Source of the DNA: Callorhinus ursinus | Lineage: Eukaryota; Chordata; Mammalia; Carnivora; Otariidae | DNA length: 64,000 bases | Direction: 5' to 3' | NCBI RefSeq assembly: GCF_003265705.1 | Contig: NW_020312775.1 | Span: forward strand, 1-64,000 | Notes under the pieces: model-generated | Seen by the model: the letters and a program-made list of their open reading frames with translations, nothing else | The model's database searches: none | What the model was told of the DNA's origin: nothing | Part shown: positions 33,907-45,990 of the stretch, one piece after another | How positions within the stretch are numbered: position 1 is the first letter of the stretch | Layout: every line of letters starts with the position of its first letter | Program-made: the position numbers and the translations under genes

Positions 33907-36080
33907 ATGCTTCATTACAAAATACTCATTTAATGCAAAAGAAAGGAGTAATGAAGGAATACAAGAACAAAAATAACACGAGACACATAGAAAATAAAAA
34001 ATAGAAGTAATTTAGTTTTTATAATTAATTACATGTAATATAAGCACATTAAACACACCAATTAAGAGACAGACATTGACAGAATGGATAATTAATTATG
34101 ATCCAACTATATGCTGTATACAACAAGCTCACTTTAGATTCAAAGACATAACTGGGATGAAAATAAAAGGATAGAAAATGTATTACATGCAAACAGTAAC
34201 TGCAAGAGAGCTGAATTAGCTATATTGATATAAAGACACATTACACATAAACAGAAAAACTGCTCCAGATAAAAAAGGACATTATGTACAAAACTTATAT
34301 GTACAAAGCAGTCAATTCATTTAGAAGATATAACAGAAGATACAACAAATGTTGGCGGGGATGCAGAGAAAGGGGAACCCTCCTACACTGTTGGTGGGAA
34401 TGCAAGCTGGAGCAGCCACTCTGGAAAACAGTATGGAGGTTCCTCAAAAAGTTGAAAATAGAACTACCATACGATCCAGCAATTGCACTACTGGGTATTT
34501 ACCACAAAGATACAAATGTAGGGATCTGAAGGGGTACATGCACCCCAATGTTTATAGCAGCAATGTCCACAACAGCCAAACTGTGGAAAGAGCCAAGATG
34601 TCCATCGACTGATGAATGGATAAAGAAGATGTGGTATATATACACAATGGAATATTATGCAGCCATCAAAAGAAATGAGATCTTGCCATTTGCAATGACG
34701 TGGATGGAACTGGAGGGTGTTATGCTGAGTGAAATAAGTCAATCAGAGAAAGACATGTATCATATGACCTCACTGATATGAGGAATTCTTAATCTCAGGA
34801 AACAAACTGAGGGTTGCTGGAGTGGTGGGGGGGGTGGGAGGGATGGGGTTGTTGGGTGATAGACATTGGGGAGGGTATGTGCTATGGTGAGCACTGTGAA
34901 TTGTGCAAGACTGTTGAATCACAGATCTGTACCTCTGAAACAAATAATGCAATATAGGTTAAGAAAAAAAAAGAAGAAGATAGCAGGAGGGGAAGAATGA
35001 AGGGGAATAAATCAGAGGGGGAGACGAACCATGAGAGACGATGGACTCTGAAAAACAAACTGAGGGTTCTAGAGGGGAGGGGGGTGGGGGGATGGGTTAG
35101 CCTGGTGATGGGTATTAAAGAGGGCACATTCTGCATGGAGCACTGGGTGTTATGCACAAACAATGAATCATGGAATACTACATCAAAAACTAATGATGCA
35201 ATGTATGGTAATTAACATAACAATAAAAAATTTAAAGTAAAAAAATTAATTAATTAAAGATAAATTTAAAAAAGAGAAATTAAGAAAACAATTTCATTTA
35301 TAATAGCATCAAAAAGAATAAAATACTTAGGAATAAATTTAACCAAGGAGATGAAAGATCTGTGTACTGAAAACTAGAAGACATTGATGAAAGAAATTAA
35401 AGAAGGCACAAATAAATGGAAAAGTATTCCATGCTCATGAATTAGGAGTATCAGTACTGTTAAAATGCCCATGCTGCTCAAAGTAATTTACAGATTCAAT
35501 GCAATCTGTATCAAAATTTCAATGGTATTTTTCACAGAAATAGAAAAAAGAAACATCCAAAAATCTGTATGGAACCACAAGAGTCTGAATAGCCAAATCA
35601 ATCTTGAGAAAGAGGAACAAAGCTGGAGGCATCATACTTCCTGACTTCAAACTATATTACAAAGCTACAATATTCAAAACAGCATGGTACTGGCATAAAG
35701 GCAGTCATATAGATAAATGGAATAGAAGAGCCCAGAAAGAAACCTTTATATATACAGTCAAATAATTTTCAACAAGAGTGTCAAAACCATTCAATGGGGA
35801 AGCACAGTCTTTTCAACAAATGGTGCTGGGAAAAGCGGATATCCACATGCAAAAGAATGAAGGTGGACCCTTACATTACACCATACACAAAAATTAATTG
35901 AAGATGGATAAAAAACCTAAAGTTAGGAGCTAAAACTGTAAAACTCTTAGAAGAAAATACAGGGGGAAAGGTTCATGACATTGGATTTGGCAGTGATTTC
36001 TTGGATATGACACCAAAAGCACACACAACAAAAGTAGAAAACACATAAATTGAACTATATCAAAATTAAATTTTTTTTTT

Positions 36081-36267
36081 CTGGGTGGCTCAGTCGTTGA
36101 GCATCTGCCTCTGGTTAAGGTCATGATCCCGGGGTCCTGGGATTGAGCCCCACATCGGACTCCCCGCTCCGTGGGAAGCCTGCTTCTCCCTCTCCCACTG
36201 CCCCCGCTTGTGTTCCCTCTCTTGCTGTGTCTCTCTCTGTCAAATAAATAAAATCTTTGAAAAAAAA
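36081..36267 (+). mobile_element. CAN-SINE, 5'-truncated by a few bases
   Basis: Begins at 'ctgggtggctcagtcgttga', missing the usual GGGGCGC head. It is preceded by ten T and ends 'caaataaataaaatctttga'. Flanking A/T-rich words (aaattaaattttt and attaaaaattttg) are compatible with a duplication. Confidence 0.92.
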
Positions 36268-36945
36268 ATTAAAAATTTTGCAAAGGACCAATGAACAAAA
36301 TGAAAATTCAATCTACAGAAAGGGAGAAAGATTTGCAAATCATATATCTGATAAGAAGCTAATATCTAGAATATATGAAGAACTTCTACACTTCAACAAC
36401 AACAATTAAAAATTAGGCAAAGAACATGAATGGACATTTCTCCAAAGAAGATAAATAAACAGCCAACATCATCAGTCATTACAAAAATGCAAATCAAAAC
36501 CACAATGACATACAACCTCATACCCACTAGAATGTCTAATCTCAAAAAACCCAAAAAGTGCTGGCAAGGATGTGGAGAAATTGGAACCCTTGTGTACTGT
36601 TGGTGGAAATGAGCAGCCACTATGGGAAACAGTATGGCAGTTACCCAGAAAACTTAAAATCTGTGGGTTGCTTTGAGTAGTATGGGCATTAATCACAATA
36701 GCCAAAAGGTTGGAAGCAGCCCAAGTGTCCATCAATGGATTAATGGATAAACAAATGGTGGTATATACATACAAAAGAATATTATTCAGCCTTAAAAAGG
36801 AAGGAAATTCTCATACATTCTATAACATGGATGAATCTTGAGGACAGTATGCTAAGTGAAATAAGCTATTCATTAAAAAGACATACTGGATAATTCCACT
36901 TATATGTGGCACCTAGGTCGGTCAAATTCATCTAAACAAAGAGTG

Positions 36946-37142
36946 CAGGCGCCTGGGTGGCTCAGTTGCTTAAGCAACTGCCTTCAGCTCAGGTCATGAT
37001 CCTGGAGTCCCGGGATCGAGTCCCACATTAGGCTCCCTGCTCAGCAGGGAGTCTGCTTCTCCCTCTGACCCTCTTCCCTCTCGTGCTCTCTATCTCTCAT
37101 TCTCTCTCTCTCAAATAAATCAATAAAATCTTTAAAAAAAAA
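36946..37142 (+). mobile_element. CAN-SINE with 13-bp TSD
   Basis: Head 'caggcgcctgggtggctcag'; its body closely matches the SINE at 16630. The word taaacaaagagtg occurs at 36933-36945 and 37143-37155. Confidence 0.96.
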
Positions 37143-37514
37143 TAAACAAAGAGTGAAAAAGTGGTTACCAAAGGCCTAGGGAGGAGAGAATGGAAAGGTT
37201 GTCCTTTAATGGACAAAGAATTTCAGTTTTGGAGGTTAAAAAGAGTTCTCGAGATTGCACACCAATGTGAATGTACTTCACACTAGTGAACAGTGCACTT
37301 AAATGGTTAAGATGGTAAGTTTCATATTATATGTATTTTACTATAATTAAAACTTAAGAAAAAGAAGATATAACAGTTACAAACATATACAATTAAATTC
37401 CGGAGTATGAAGATATATGAAGTGAACACTGACAGAACTGAAGGGAGAAATAAGTATACAGTAGTTTTGGAGACTTTTAAATATCCCGTTTTCAATAATA
37501 AAACAACCAGGCAG

Positions 37515-38410
37515 TGGCGGGGTCGTGCGCCTCAGCCAGTCGCCAGGCATGCAGGGCCCGTGCCAAAGCAGTACCGCCCAGGAGAGCGCAAGCTGGCTGC
37601 TGCTGGGGCTGCTACCGCCGTAGCAGGGGCAGGACCTCTGTGCACCTGCTGTGTGAGGCATGAGAAGGAGCGCGGAGATCAGTTCGTGGTGCCACCTTGC
37701 AGTAGTCTACCTTCGCTTCCCTGAACCCAGAGAGGTTTGAGTTCTCAGACTACTATGGAAAGAGAAAAGAGAAACTAGGAGCATTTTCTTTAAACCATCG
37801 TTTGACTTCACAGAGTTACTGCGGCCTTTGGAACTAGCATGACAGATACAGAGCATCTAGCAAAATAATGGAAGCTGCGTACTTTGACCCAAACTTGAAT
37901 CACACACTGAATTCGAGTATCAATACTCACCTAGGTCCTAGAGTGGAACGTTCCCCTGGGGCAATGGAGCAATTGTTGAAGGTCTTTTATTATTTCGAAA
38001 ACAGCAGTGAGCCAACCACTTGGACCAGTATTATCAGGCATGGAGATGCTACTGACATTTGGGGCATCATTCAGAAGACAGCAGACAGTCATAAAGTAAA
38101 GCACATGGCCTGCTATGGATTTCACCTTAGTCACCTGTGATCAGAAGAGGTTCACTGGCTCCATTTGGATATGGTTGTCTCTAATGTGAGGGAGAAGTAT
38201 GAACTTGCACATCCACCAGAGGAGTGGAGAAAAAAAAATTACATACCTACTTTGGTGTAACTCATACTTGACTTGTTTTGCATATCCTCACACACATGAC
38301 AATAAATGTCTTTGCTTAATTTTCATACTGATTATAATTATGACTCCTGTATAAATAAAATTGGCTGGTAATGATTAACCAGTGATCTCTCCTAAATAAG
38401 TAAATAAAAA
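37515..38410 (+). pseudogene. Processed pseudogene of PTK2 (focal adhesion kinase), N-terminal part
   Basis: The ATG at 37868 opens 90 residues with the FAK N-terminus (MEAAYFDPNLNHTLNSS, then the FERM-start stretch SEPTTWTSIIRHGDATDIWG and DSHKVKHMACYGFHLSHL). A TGA at 38138 follows. Past that stop the same frame keeps FAK-like residues (SEEVHWLHLDM, VREKYELAHPPEEW) to about 38230, then similarity fades. The sequence is intronless, has a GC-rich 5' UTR-like leader from 37515 and the 'agcaaaataatgg' start context, and ends in an A-rich tail near 38404-38410. Flanks acaaccaggcag and aaaactaagcag interrupt a continuous old L1 and are probably a diverged duplication. FAK is a cytoplasmic tyrosine kinase of integrin signalling; this copy lacks the kinase and is broken. 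The last 140 bases do not look like PTK2 coding sequence and carry AATAAA signals (38301, 38354). Confidence 0.88.
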
Positions 38411-40190
38411 AAAACTAAGCAGAAATCAACATAGAAAAAGAAGACTTGAACAATACTAATTAATGTTGAGGCAATTAGCCCTAATAGACATCTACAGAAC
38501 ATGCCACTCAACAACAGAACATACATCCTTCTCAAGTGAACATGGAACATTCTCCAGGATAAACCTTATGTTAGACCATGAAACAAACCTCAAAAAATTC
38601 CAAAGTATAGAAACAATTCAGTGTAGTTCTTTGATCACCAAAGTATGAAATTAGAAATCAATAACAGAAAAATAAATTTGGGAAGCTCATAAATATGTGG
38701 AAATCAAGCAACACACTTGAATATCCAATGAGTCAAAGTAAAATAAAAAGGGAAATCAGAAAATATTTTGAGATAAATGAAAATGAGGACACAACATACC
38801 AAAGATTATGAGATGCAGCTAAAGCAGTGCTTAGATGGAAATTTATAGTTGTAAATGCTAATATTAATAAAAAGGAAAGATTTAAAACCAGTAATTTAAA
38901 CTTTCACCTTAGGACATTGGAGAAAGAAGAGCAAACTGAACATAATGCAGCCAAAAAAGAAGGAAATAATAAAGACTAGAGTGGAAATTAATGAAATCAA
39001 ATATAAAGGAAAACAATAAAGAAGATGAGTGAAACCAAAAGCTGGTTCTTTGAAAAGATTAACAAAATTAACAAACTTTTAGATAGATTGATCAAGAAGA
39101 AAGAGATAAAATTCAAACTATACTAGAATTGGATATAAAAGTTGGGACAAATAAAAAGGATTATAAAGGAATACTGTGAACAATTATATGCTAATAAATT
39201 AGATAATTTACATGGAATGAACAAATTCCTAGAGAGGCATGAACTATAGAAATTACTTCAGAAGAGAAACAATCTGAATAGACATATATAATAAGTGAAG
39301 AAATTGAATTAGTAAAAAAGAAATAACTACCCACAAACAGAACCCCAGGTCCAAATGACTTCAGAACTGAATTCTACCAAATATTTAAAGGATAATCAAT
39401 ACTTCACAAAATCTTACAAAAAACATGAAAAGAGAACAGTTCCCAAATCATTTAATAAGGAGAGTATTGTCCTGATATCAAAACTGGACAATAACATCAC
39501 AAGAAAACTACAGATCAATAATTTTTATGAATATGAATGTAAAATTTATCAACAAAATACAAACAGAATCTAGAGAATTAAAAAAGAGTTACACACCTTT
39601 ACCAAGTGGGATTTATCTCAAGAATGCAAGGTTTGTTTAACACCCCCAAATTAATTAATGTAATACATTATAAAAATAGAATAATAAAAACCACATGATT
39701 ATCTCCCCAGACACAGGAAAAAATATTTGACAAAATCGAAGATTCCTCATGATATAAAAAAAATATTTAACAAACTAGGAATGGAAGGGAAAAAATTCCT
39801 CAGCCTGATAAAGCTTTCATGAAAAACCCAGAACTAAAACACACTAATGGTGAAATATTACATGTGTTCCCCACAAAATTACAAAAATTACAAAGATGTT
39901 TTTTCTCAGCACTGCTATGCAACATTGCATCAGAGGTTTCCAGGGTGACTAGGCAAGAAAAAGAAAGGTATCCTTGGAATTGGATTGGAAAGGAAGAAGT
40001 AAAACTATATCCACAGATAATATGAACTTCTGTGCAGAAAAATCCTAAGGAATCCACTATTAGAATTAATAATGACTCCAGCAAAATTGGAGGACATAAG
40101 AATAACATATGAAAATCAATTGTCCTTTACACACTTGCAATGAACAATCTAAAACAAAATTAAGAATACAATTCCATTTACAATGGCACC

Positions 40191-40422
40191 TCCAAATTGA
40201 AAGTGAGAGGGTGGAAAAACATCTATCAAGCTAATTAATATCAAAAGAAATCTGGAATAGCCATACTTATATCAGACAAACTAGATTTGAAACCAAAGAC
40301 TGTAAAAAGAGATGAAGAAGGACACTATATCATAATAAAGGTGTCTATCCAACCAGAAGGTCTAACAATTGTAAATATTTATGTCCCCAACTTGGGAACA
40401 GCCAAATATATATTTCGTGGGT
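40191..40422 (+). mobile_element. L1 endonuclease fragment
   Basis: Reads as ORF2 endonuclease ('tccaaattgaaagtgagagg', 'tagccatacttatatcagac', 'aatatttatgtccccaactt'). It stops abruptly where a 5' UTR of another L1 begins. It may be the left part of the element that resumes near 46000. Confidence 0.7.
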
Positions 40423-40917
40423 GCGAAATGGGAGCAGCTGGTGGTTTTAGAGGCACGAAGGGCAGAGATGTGCCCCAACCTGGAGGCAGGACTGGGAGCG
40501 CTGCAGAGGGGCGCATAACCCAGGACGCAGCAGTTTTTAGCAGCACAGACAGTAACAGAGATGGTGTGGCCTGGAGAGCTCACTGGAGAACAGACTGCGG
40601 TCTCTCTGCTCTGAGGCAGAGGGTTGGAAATGGTCTTTTCTGCTCTGACTCTCGGAAGAGATGCAAAGCCGCCAGAGAACAAAAGCCCCCCAAAAACGGT
40701 TCCCACTGAGCCCATTCCCTGCCACAGGGGGGCAGGGCAACTCTGCCCAAATAGGGTTGCCTCAGTAACAGAGCGGCAGGCAGGCCCCTCCCCCAGAAGA
40801 CAGGCTGGGAAAACCAGAGGCCAGCAACCCTAAAGTCCCTAGAAAACAGGTGCATCTTGCTTGGGTTCTGGTCAATAATTTGGACTCTATACATTGCCTC
40901 AACAGCCTATCAACAGA

Positions 40918-41795
40918 ATGACTAGGAGGAGGAACCCCCCAAATACAAAAGACTCAGAGATTATGACTTATGCAGCAGATTTACAAATGGATGCAGATAT
41001 AACCAAGAAGTCGGAGATGGAATTCAGGCTAGCAATTGTGAAGACAATAGCTAGAAAGGAGAAATCAATTAATGGCAACATAGAGTCTCTACGGGTAGAA
41101 ATGAAAGCTGAATTGGCAGAACTTAAAAATGCTATCAATGAGATCCAATATAATCTAGACAATCACAGCTAGGGTAAGTAAGGCAGAAGAACAAATTAGT
41201 GACCTGGAAGACCATTTAATGGATAAAAAGGGAAAAGAGGAGGCCAGGGAAAAACAACTCAAAATCCATGAAAATAGAATCAGAGAAATAAGTGACACCG
41301 TGAAGCGTTCCAATGGTCAGAATTATTGGAAACCCGGAGGGAGTGGAGAGAGAGAGACAGGACTAGAAAATATATTTGAGCAAATTGTAGTTGAGAACTT
41401 CCCTAATCCAGGGAATGAAACAAACATTCGTGTCCTAGAGGCAGAGAGGACCCTTCCCAAGATGAAGGAAAACAGGCAAACACCCCGGCATGTAAGAGTA
41501 AAACTCACAAATCTTAGAACCAAGGAAACCATCTTAAGGGCAGTTAGGGGGAAGAGATTCCTTACGTACAGAGGGAGGAACATCAGAATAACGTCAGACC
41601 TACCCACAGAGACCTGGCAAGCCAAAAAGGCCTGGCAAGACATATTCAGGTACTAAATGGGAAGAACATGCAGCCAAGAATACTTTATCCAGCAAGGCTG
41701 TCATTTAGAATGGAGGGAGAGATGCAGAGCTTCCAAGACTGGCAGAAACTGAAAGAATATATGACCACTAAGCCAGCCCACAAGAAGTATTAAGG
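40918..41795 (+). pseudogene. L1 ORF1 remnant, frameshifted
   Basis: The frame from ATG 40918 gives about 84 residues (MTRRRNPPNTKDSEIM...) with a coiled-coil-like stretch, and stops at 41170-41172. A second frame (about 41219-41656) holds the RNA-binding domain (NIFEQIVVENFPNPGNE, RHVRVKLTNLRTKETILRAV) and stops before the C-terminal part. That part remains readable as 'ttatccagcaaggctgtcat'. At least one frameshift and one stop separate the pieces, so no full ORF1 protein can form. Confidence 0.85.
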
Positions 41796-41885
41796 GGGGT
41801 TCTATAAAAGGAGAAAGACCCCAAGAGTTATATAGAAAAGAAATTTACAGGGACAATCTATAAAAACAAGGTCTTCACAGGAAAC

Positions 41886-44800
41886 ATGATGACAATTAAT
41901 TCATATCTTTCAATAATCACTCTCAATGTGAATGGCCTAAATGCTCCCATAAACAGCACAGGGTTGCAGATTGGATAAAAAGACAGGACCCATCCATATG
42001 CTGCCTACAAGAGATTCATTTTGAACCTAAAGATACATCCAAACTGAAAGTGAAGGGATGGAGATCCACCTTCCATGCCAACGGACCTCAAAAGAAAGCT
42101 GGGGTAGCAATTCTTATATCAGACAAATTAGATTTTAAACTAAAGACTGTAGTTAGAGACAAAGGACACCGTATCATTCTTAAAGGATCTATCCAACAAG
42201 AAGATCTAACAATTGGAAATATCTGTGCCCCCAACATGGGAGCAGCCATCTACATAAGCCAACTGTTAACCAAAATAAAGAGTCATTTTGATAACAATAT
42301 GTTAATTGTAGGAGACCTCAATACTCCACTCACAGCAATGGACAGATCATCTAAGCAGAAAATCAACAAGGAAACAAGAGCTTTGAATGACACACTGAAC
42401 CAGATGGACCTCATAGATATATACAGAACATTCCACCCTAAAAGAACAGAATACTCATTCTTCTTGAGCACACATAGAACTTTCTCCAGAATAGACCACA
42501 TACTGGGTCACAAATCAGGTCTCAACCAATACCAAAAGGTTGAGATTATTCCCTGCATATTCTCAGACCACGATGCTTTAAAACTGGAACTCAATCACAA
42601 GAAAAAAAATGGCAGAAATTCAAACACTTGGAAGCTAAAGACCACTCTGTTCAAAAATGTTTGGGTCAAACAGGAAATCAAAGAAGAACTTAAACAATTC
42701 ATGGAAATCAATGAGAACGAAAACATATCGGTCCAAAACCTATGGTATACTGCAAAGACGGTCCTAACAGGGAAATACATAGCTATTCACACCTCACTCA
42801 AAAAAATAGAAAAATTCCAAATTCACCAACTAACCCTACACCTTAAAGAACTAGAGAAAAAGCAACAAACGAGGCCTAAGCCATGCATCAGAAGAGAAAT
42901 AATTAAGATTAGAGCAGAGATCAATGAATTAGAAACCAGAAACACAGTAGATCAGATCAACAAAACTAGAAGTTGGTTCTTTGAAAGAATTAATAAGATC
43001 GATAAACAACTGGCCAGACTTATCCAAAAGAAAAGAGAAAGGACCCAAATTAATAAAATTATGCATGAAAGGGGAGAGATCATGACTAACACCAAGGAAA
43101 TAGAAATAATTACTAGAAATTATTGTCAACAACTATATGCCAATAAACTGAGTAATCTGGATGAAATGGAGGCCTTCCTGGAAACCTATAAGCTGCCAAG
43201 ACTGAAACAGGAAGAAAATGACAACCTGAGTAGGCCAATAACCAGTAACGAGATTGAAGCAGTGATCAAAAACCTCCCAAAAAACAAGAGTCCAGGACCT
43301 GATGGATTCCCTGGGGAATTCTACCTATCATTCAAGGAAGAAATAATACCTATTCTACTGAAGCTGTTTCAGAAAATAGAAACAGAAGGAAAACTTCCAA
43401 ACTCATTCTATGAGGCCAGTATTACCTTAATCTCCAAACAAGGCAAAGACCCCATCAAAAAGGAGAATTTCAGACCAATATCCCTGATGAATATGGATTC
43501 CAAAATCTTCAACAAAATCCGAGCTAATAGGATCCAACAATACATTAAAAGGATCATCCACCACGACTAAGTGGGATTTATCCCTGGGATGCAAGAGCGG
43601 TTCAACATTCACAAATCAATCAGTGTGATAGAACACATTAATAAGAGGAGGGAGAAGAACCATATGGTCCTCTCAATTGATGCAGAAAAAGCATTTGACA
43701 AAATACAACATCTTTTCCTGATTAAAACTCTTCAGAGTATAGGGATAGAGGGAACATTCCTCAAGTCCATAAAATCCATCTATGAAAAACCCACAGCAAA
43801 TATCATCCTCAATGGGGAAAAGCTGAGAGCCTTTCCCTTAAGATCAGGAACACGTCAAGGATGCCCACTCTCGCCACTATTGTTCAACATAGTACTAGAA
43901 GTCCTAGCAACAGCAATCAGACAACAAAAAGAAATAAAAGGTATTCAAATTGGCAAAGAAGAAGTCAAACTCTCTCTTTTCGCAGATGACATGATACTTT
44001 ATGTGGAAAACCCAAAAGACTCCACCCCCAAATTACTAGAACTCATACAGTAATTGAGTAATGTGGCAGGATACAAAATCAATGCACAGAAATCAGTTGA
44101 TTTCTTATACACTAACAACGCAACCATAGAAAGAGAAATTAGACAAACGATTCCATTTATGGTAGCACCAAAAACCATAAGATACTGCGGAATAAACCTA
44201 ACCAAAGAGGTAAAGGATCTATACTCTAGGAACTACAGAGCACTCATGAAAGAAATTGAAGAAGACACAAAAAGACGGAAAAACATTCCATGCTCATGGA
44301 TCGGAAGAATAAACATTGTTAAAATGTCTATGCTACCCAAAGCAATCTAGACCTTCAATGCCATCCTGATCAAAATTCAATGACATTTTTCAAAGTGCTG
44401 GAACAAACAATCCTAAAATTTGTATGGAATCAGAAAAGACCCCGAATAGCCAAGGAAATGTTGAAAAAGAAAAACAAAGCTGGGGGCATCACGTTGCCTG
44501 ATTTCAAGCTCTATTACAAAGCTGTGATCACCAAGACAGCATGGTACTGGCACAAAAACAGACATAGAGACCAATGGAACAGAATAGAGAGCCCACATAT
44601 GGACCGTCAACTCCATGGTCAAATAATCTTCGACAAAGCAGGAAAAAACATGCAATGGAAAAAAGACAGTCTCTTCAAAAAATGGCGCTGGGAAAATTGG
44701 ACAGCCACATGCAGAAGAATGAAACTCGACCATTCTCTAACAACATACACAAAGATAAACTCAAAATGGATGAAAGACCTCCATGTGAGACAGGAATCCA

Positions 44801-45907
44801 TCAAAATCCTAAGGAGAACATAGGCAGTAACCTCTTTGACATCGGCTACAGCAACTTCTTTCAAGATACATCTCCAAAAGCTAGTGAAACAAAAGCAAAA
44901 ATGAACATTTGGGACTTCATCGAGATAAAAGGCTTCTGCACAGCAACAGAAACAGTCAACAAAACAAAGAGGCAACCCACAGAATGGGAGAAGATAGTTG
45001 CAAATGACACTACAGATAAAGGGCTGGTATACAAGATCTGTAAAGAACTTCTCAACCTCCAAAAAACAAATAATCAAGTCAAAAAATGGGCAGAATATAT
45101 GAAAAGACACTTCTCTGAAGAAGACATACAAATGGCTAACAGACACATGAAAAAGTGTTCATCATCATTAGCCATCAGGGAAATTCAAATCAAAACCACA
45201 CTGAGATACCACCTTACACCAGTTAGAATGGCAAAAATTGACAAGGCAAGAAACAACAAATGTTGAAGAGGTTGTGGAGAAAGGGGAACCCTCTTACACT
45301 GTTGGTGGGAATGCAAGTTGGTACAGCCACTTTGGAAAACAATGTGGAGGTGCCTCAAAAATTTAAAAATAGAGCTACCTTATGACCCAGCAATTGCACT
45401 CCTGGGCATTGACCCCAAAGACACAGATGTAGTGAAAAAAGGGCCATATGCACCCCAATGTTCATAGCAGCAATGTCCACAATAGCCAAACTGTGGAAAG
45501 AGCCGAGATGCCCTTCAACAGATGAATGGATAAAGAAGATGTGGTCCATATATACAATGGAATATGACTCAGCCATCAGAAATGATGAATACCCAACTTT
45601 TACATCTACATGGATGGGACTGGAGGAGATTATGCTAAGTGAAATAAGGCAAGCAGAGAGTCAATTATCATATGGTTTCACTTATTTGTGGAACATAAGG
45701 AATAGCATGGAGGACATTAGGAGAAGGAAGGGAAAAATGAAGGGGAAGGAATCGGAGGGAGAGCCAAACCATGAGAGAGTATGGACTCCGAGAAAGAAAC
45801 TGAGGGTTTTAGAGGGGAGGGGGGTGGGGGGATGGGTTAGCCTGGTGATGGGTATTAAGGAGGGCATGTACTTCATGGAGCACTGGGTGTTATATGAAAA
45901 CAGTTGA
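41886..45907 (+). pseudogene. L1 ORF2 remnant with long open stretches
   Basis: The start is near 41886 (MMTINSYLSIITLNVNGLNA). After an early frameshift, one frame stays open for 506 codons (42050-43570). It covers the endonuclease (MLIVGDLNTPLTAMD, FSDHDALKLEL) and the front of the reverse transcriptase (NKSPGPDGFPGEFY). A TAA at 43568 interrupts. The next frame (43571-44053) holds the catalytic FADD at 43979-43990 and ends in TAA. Further stops (44348, 44821) and frameshifts follow to the C-terminus near 45900. Endonuclease and catalytic residues look preserved, but the protein is broken in at least four places. Confidence 0.9.
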
Positions 45908-45990
45908 TCATGGATCACCACATCAAAAACCAATGATGTATTGTATGGTGACTGACATAAGATAATAAAATTTTTAAAAAAGATTAAAAA

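Larger units (their letters stand above)
34337..37362 (+). mobile_element. Cluster of three L1 pieces inserted in the old L1, with 14-bp TSD
   Basis: The word agaagatataacag stands at 34323-34336 and 37363-37376, bracketing the whole block. Piece one (34337-about 34965) runs from 'aaatgttggcggggatgcag' to an A-rich end and holds the ORF2 C-terminus and 3' UTR. Piece two (about 34966-35262) is a short, younger-looking 3' UTR with 'gaggggaggggggtgggggg'. Piece three (about 35263-37362) runs from the reverse-transcriptase end to an older type of 3' UTR ('cttaaatggttaagatggta') and contains two SINEs. Confidence 0.75.
32926..40190 (+). mobile_element. One old L1 (ORF1 end to reverse transcriptase) split by later insertions
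   Basis: Host pieces are about 32926-33083, 33425-34336, 37377-37514 and 38411-40190, in L1 order. They cover the ORF1 end ('catttccagataaacaaaac'), the inter-ORF region, the endonuclease ('gatccaactatatgctgtat', later 'aaagttttggagac'-type sequence near 37460), and then the linker and reverse transcriptase ('ccaagtgggatttatctcaa' at 39603). The interruptions are a short L1, a 3-kb L1 cluster and a PTK2 retrocopy. Confidence 0.7.
40423..45990 (+). mobile_element. Long, comparatively young L1, 5'-truncated in the UTR, inactive
   Basis: A GC-rich 5' UTR part (40423-40917) is followed by ORF1 and ORF2 remnants and a 3' UTR with the G-rich 'gaggggaggggggtgggggg' block, then 'agcactgggtgttatatgaa' and an A-rich tail. 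The reading frames are longer and less decayed than in other L1s of the window, which points to later insertion. No sharp target-site duplication was found. Confidence 0.9.

Noticed and set aside
37407..37724. Open frame crossing into the PTK2 leader
   Set aside because: It begins in old L1 sequence and runs through the GC-rich 5' UTR-like part of the retrocopy; it is a by-product of composition.
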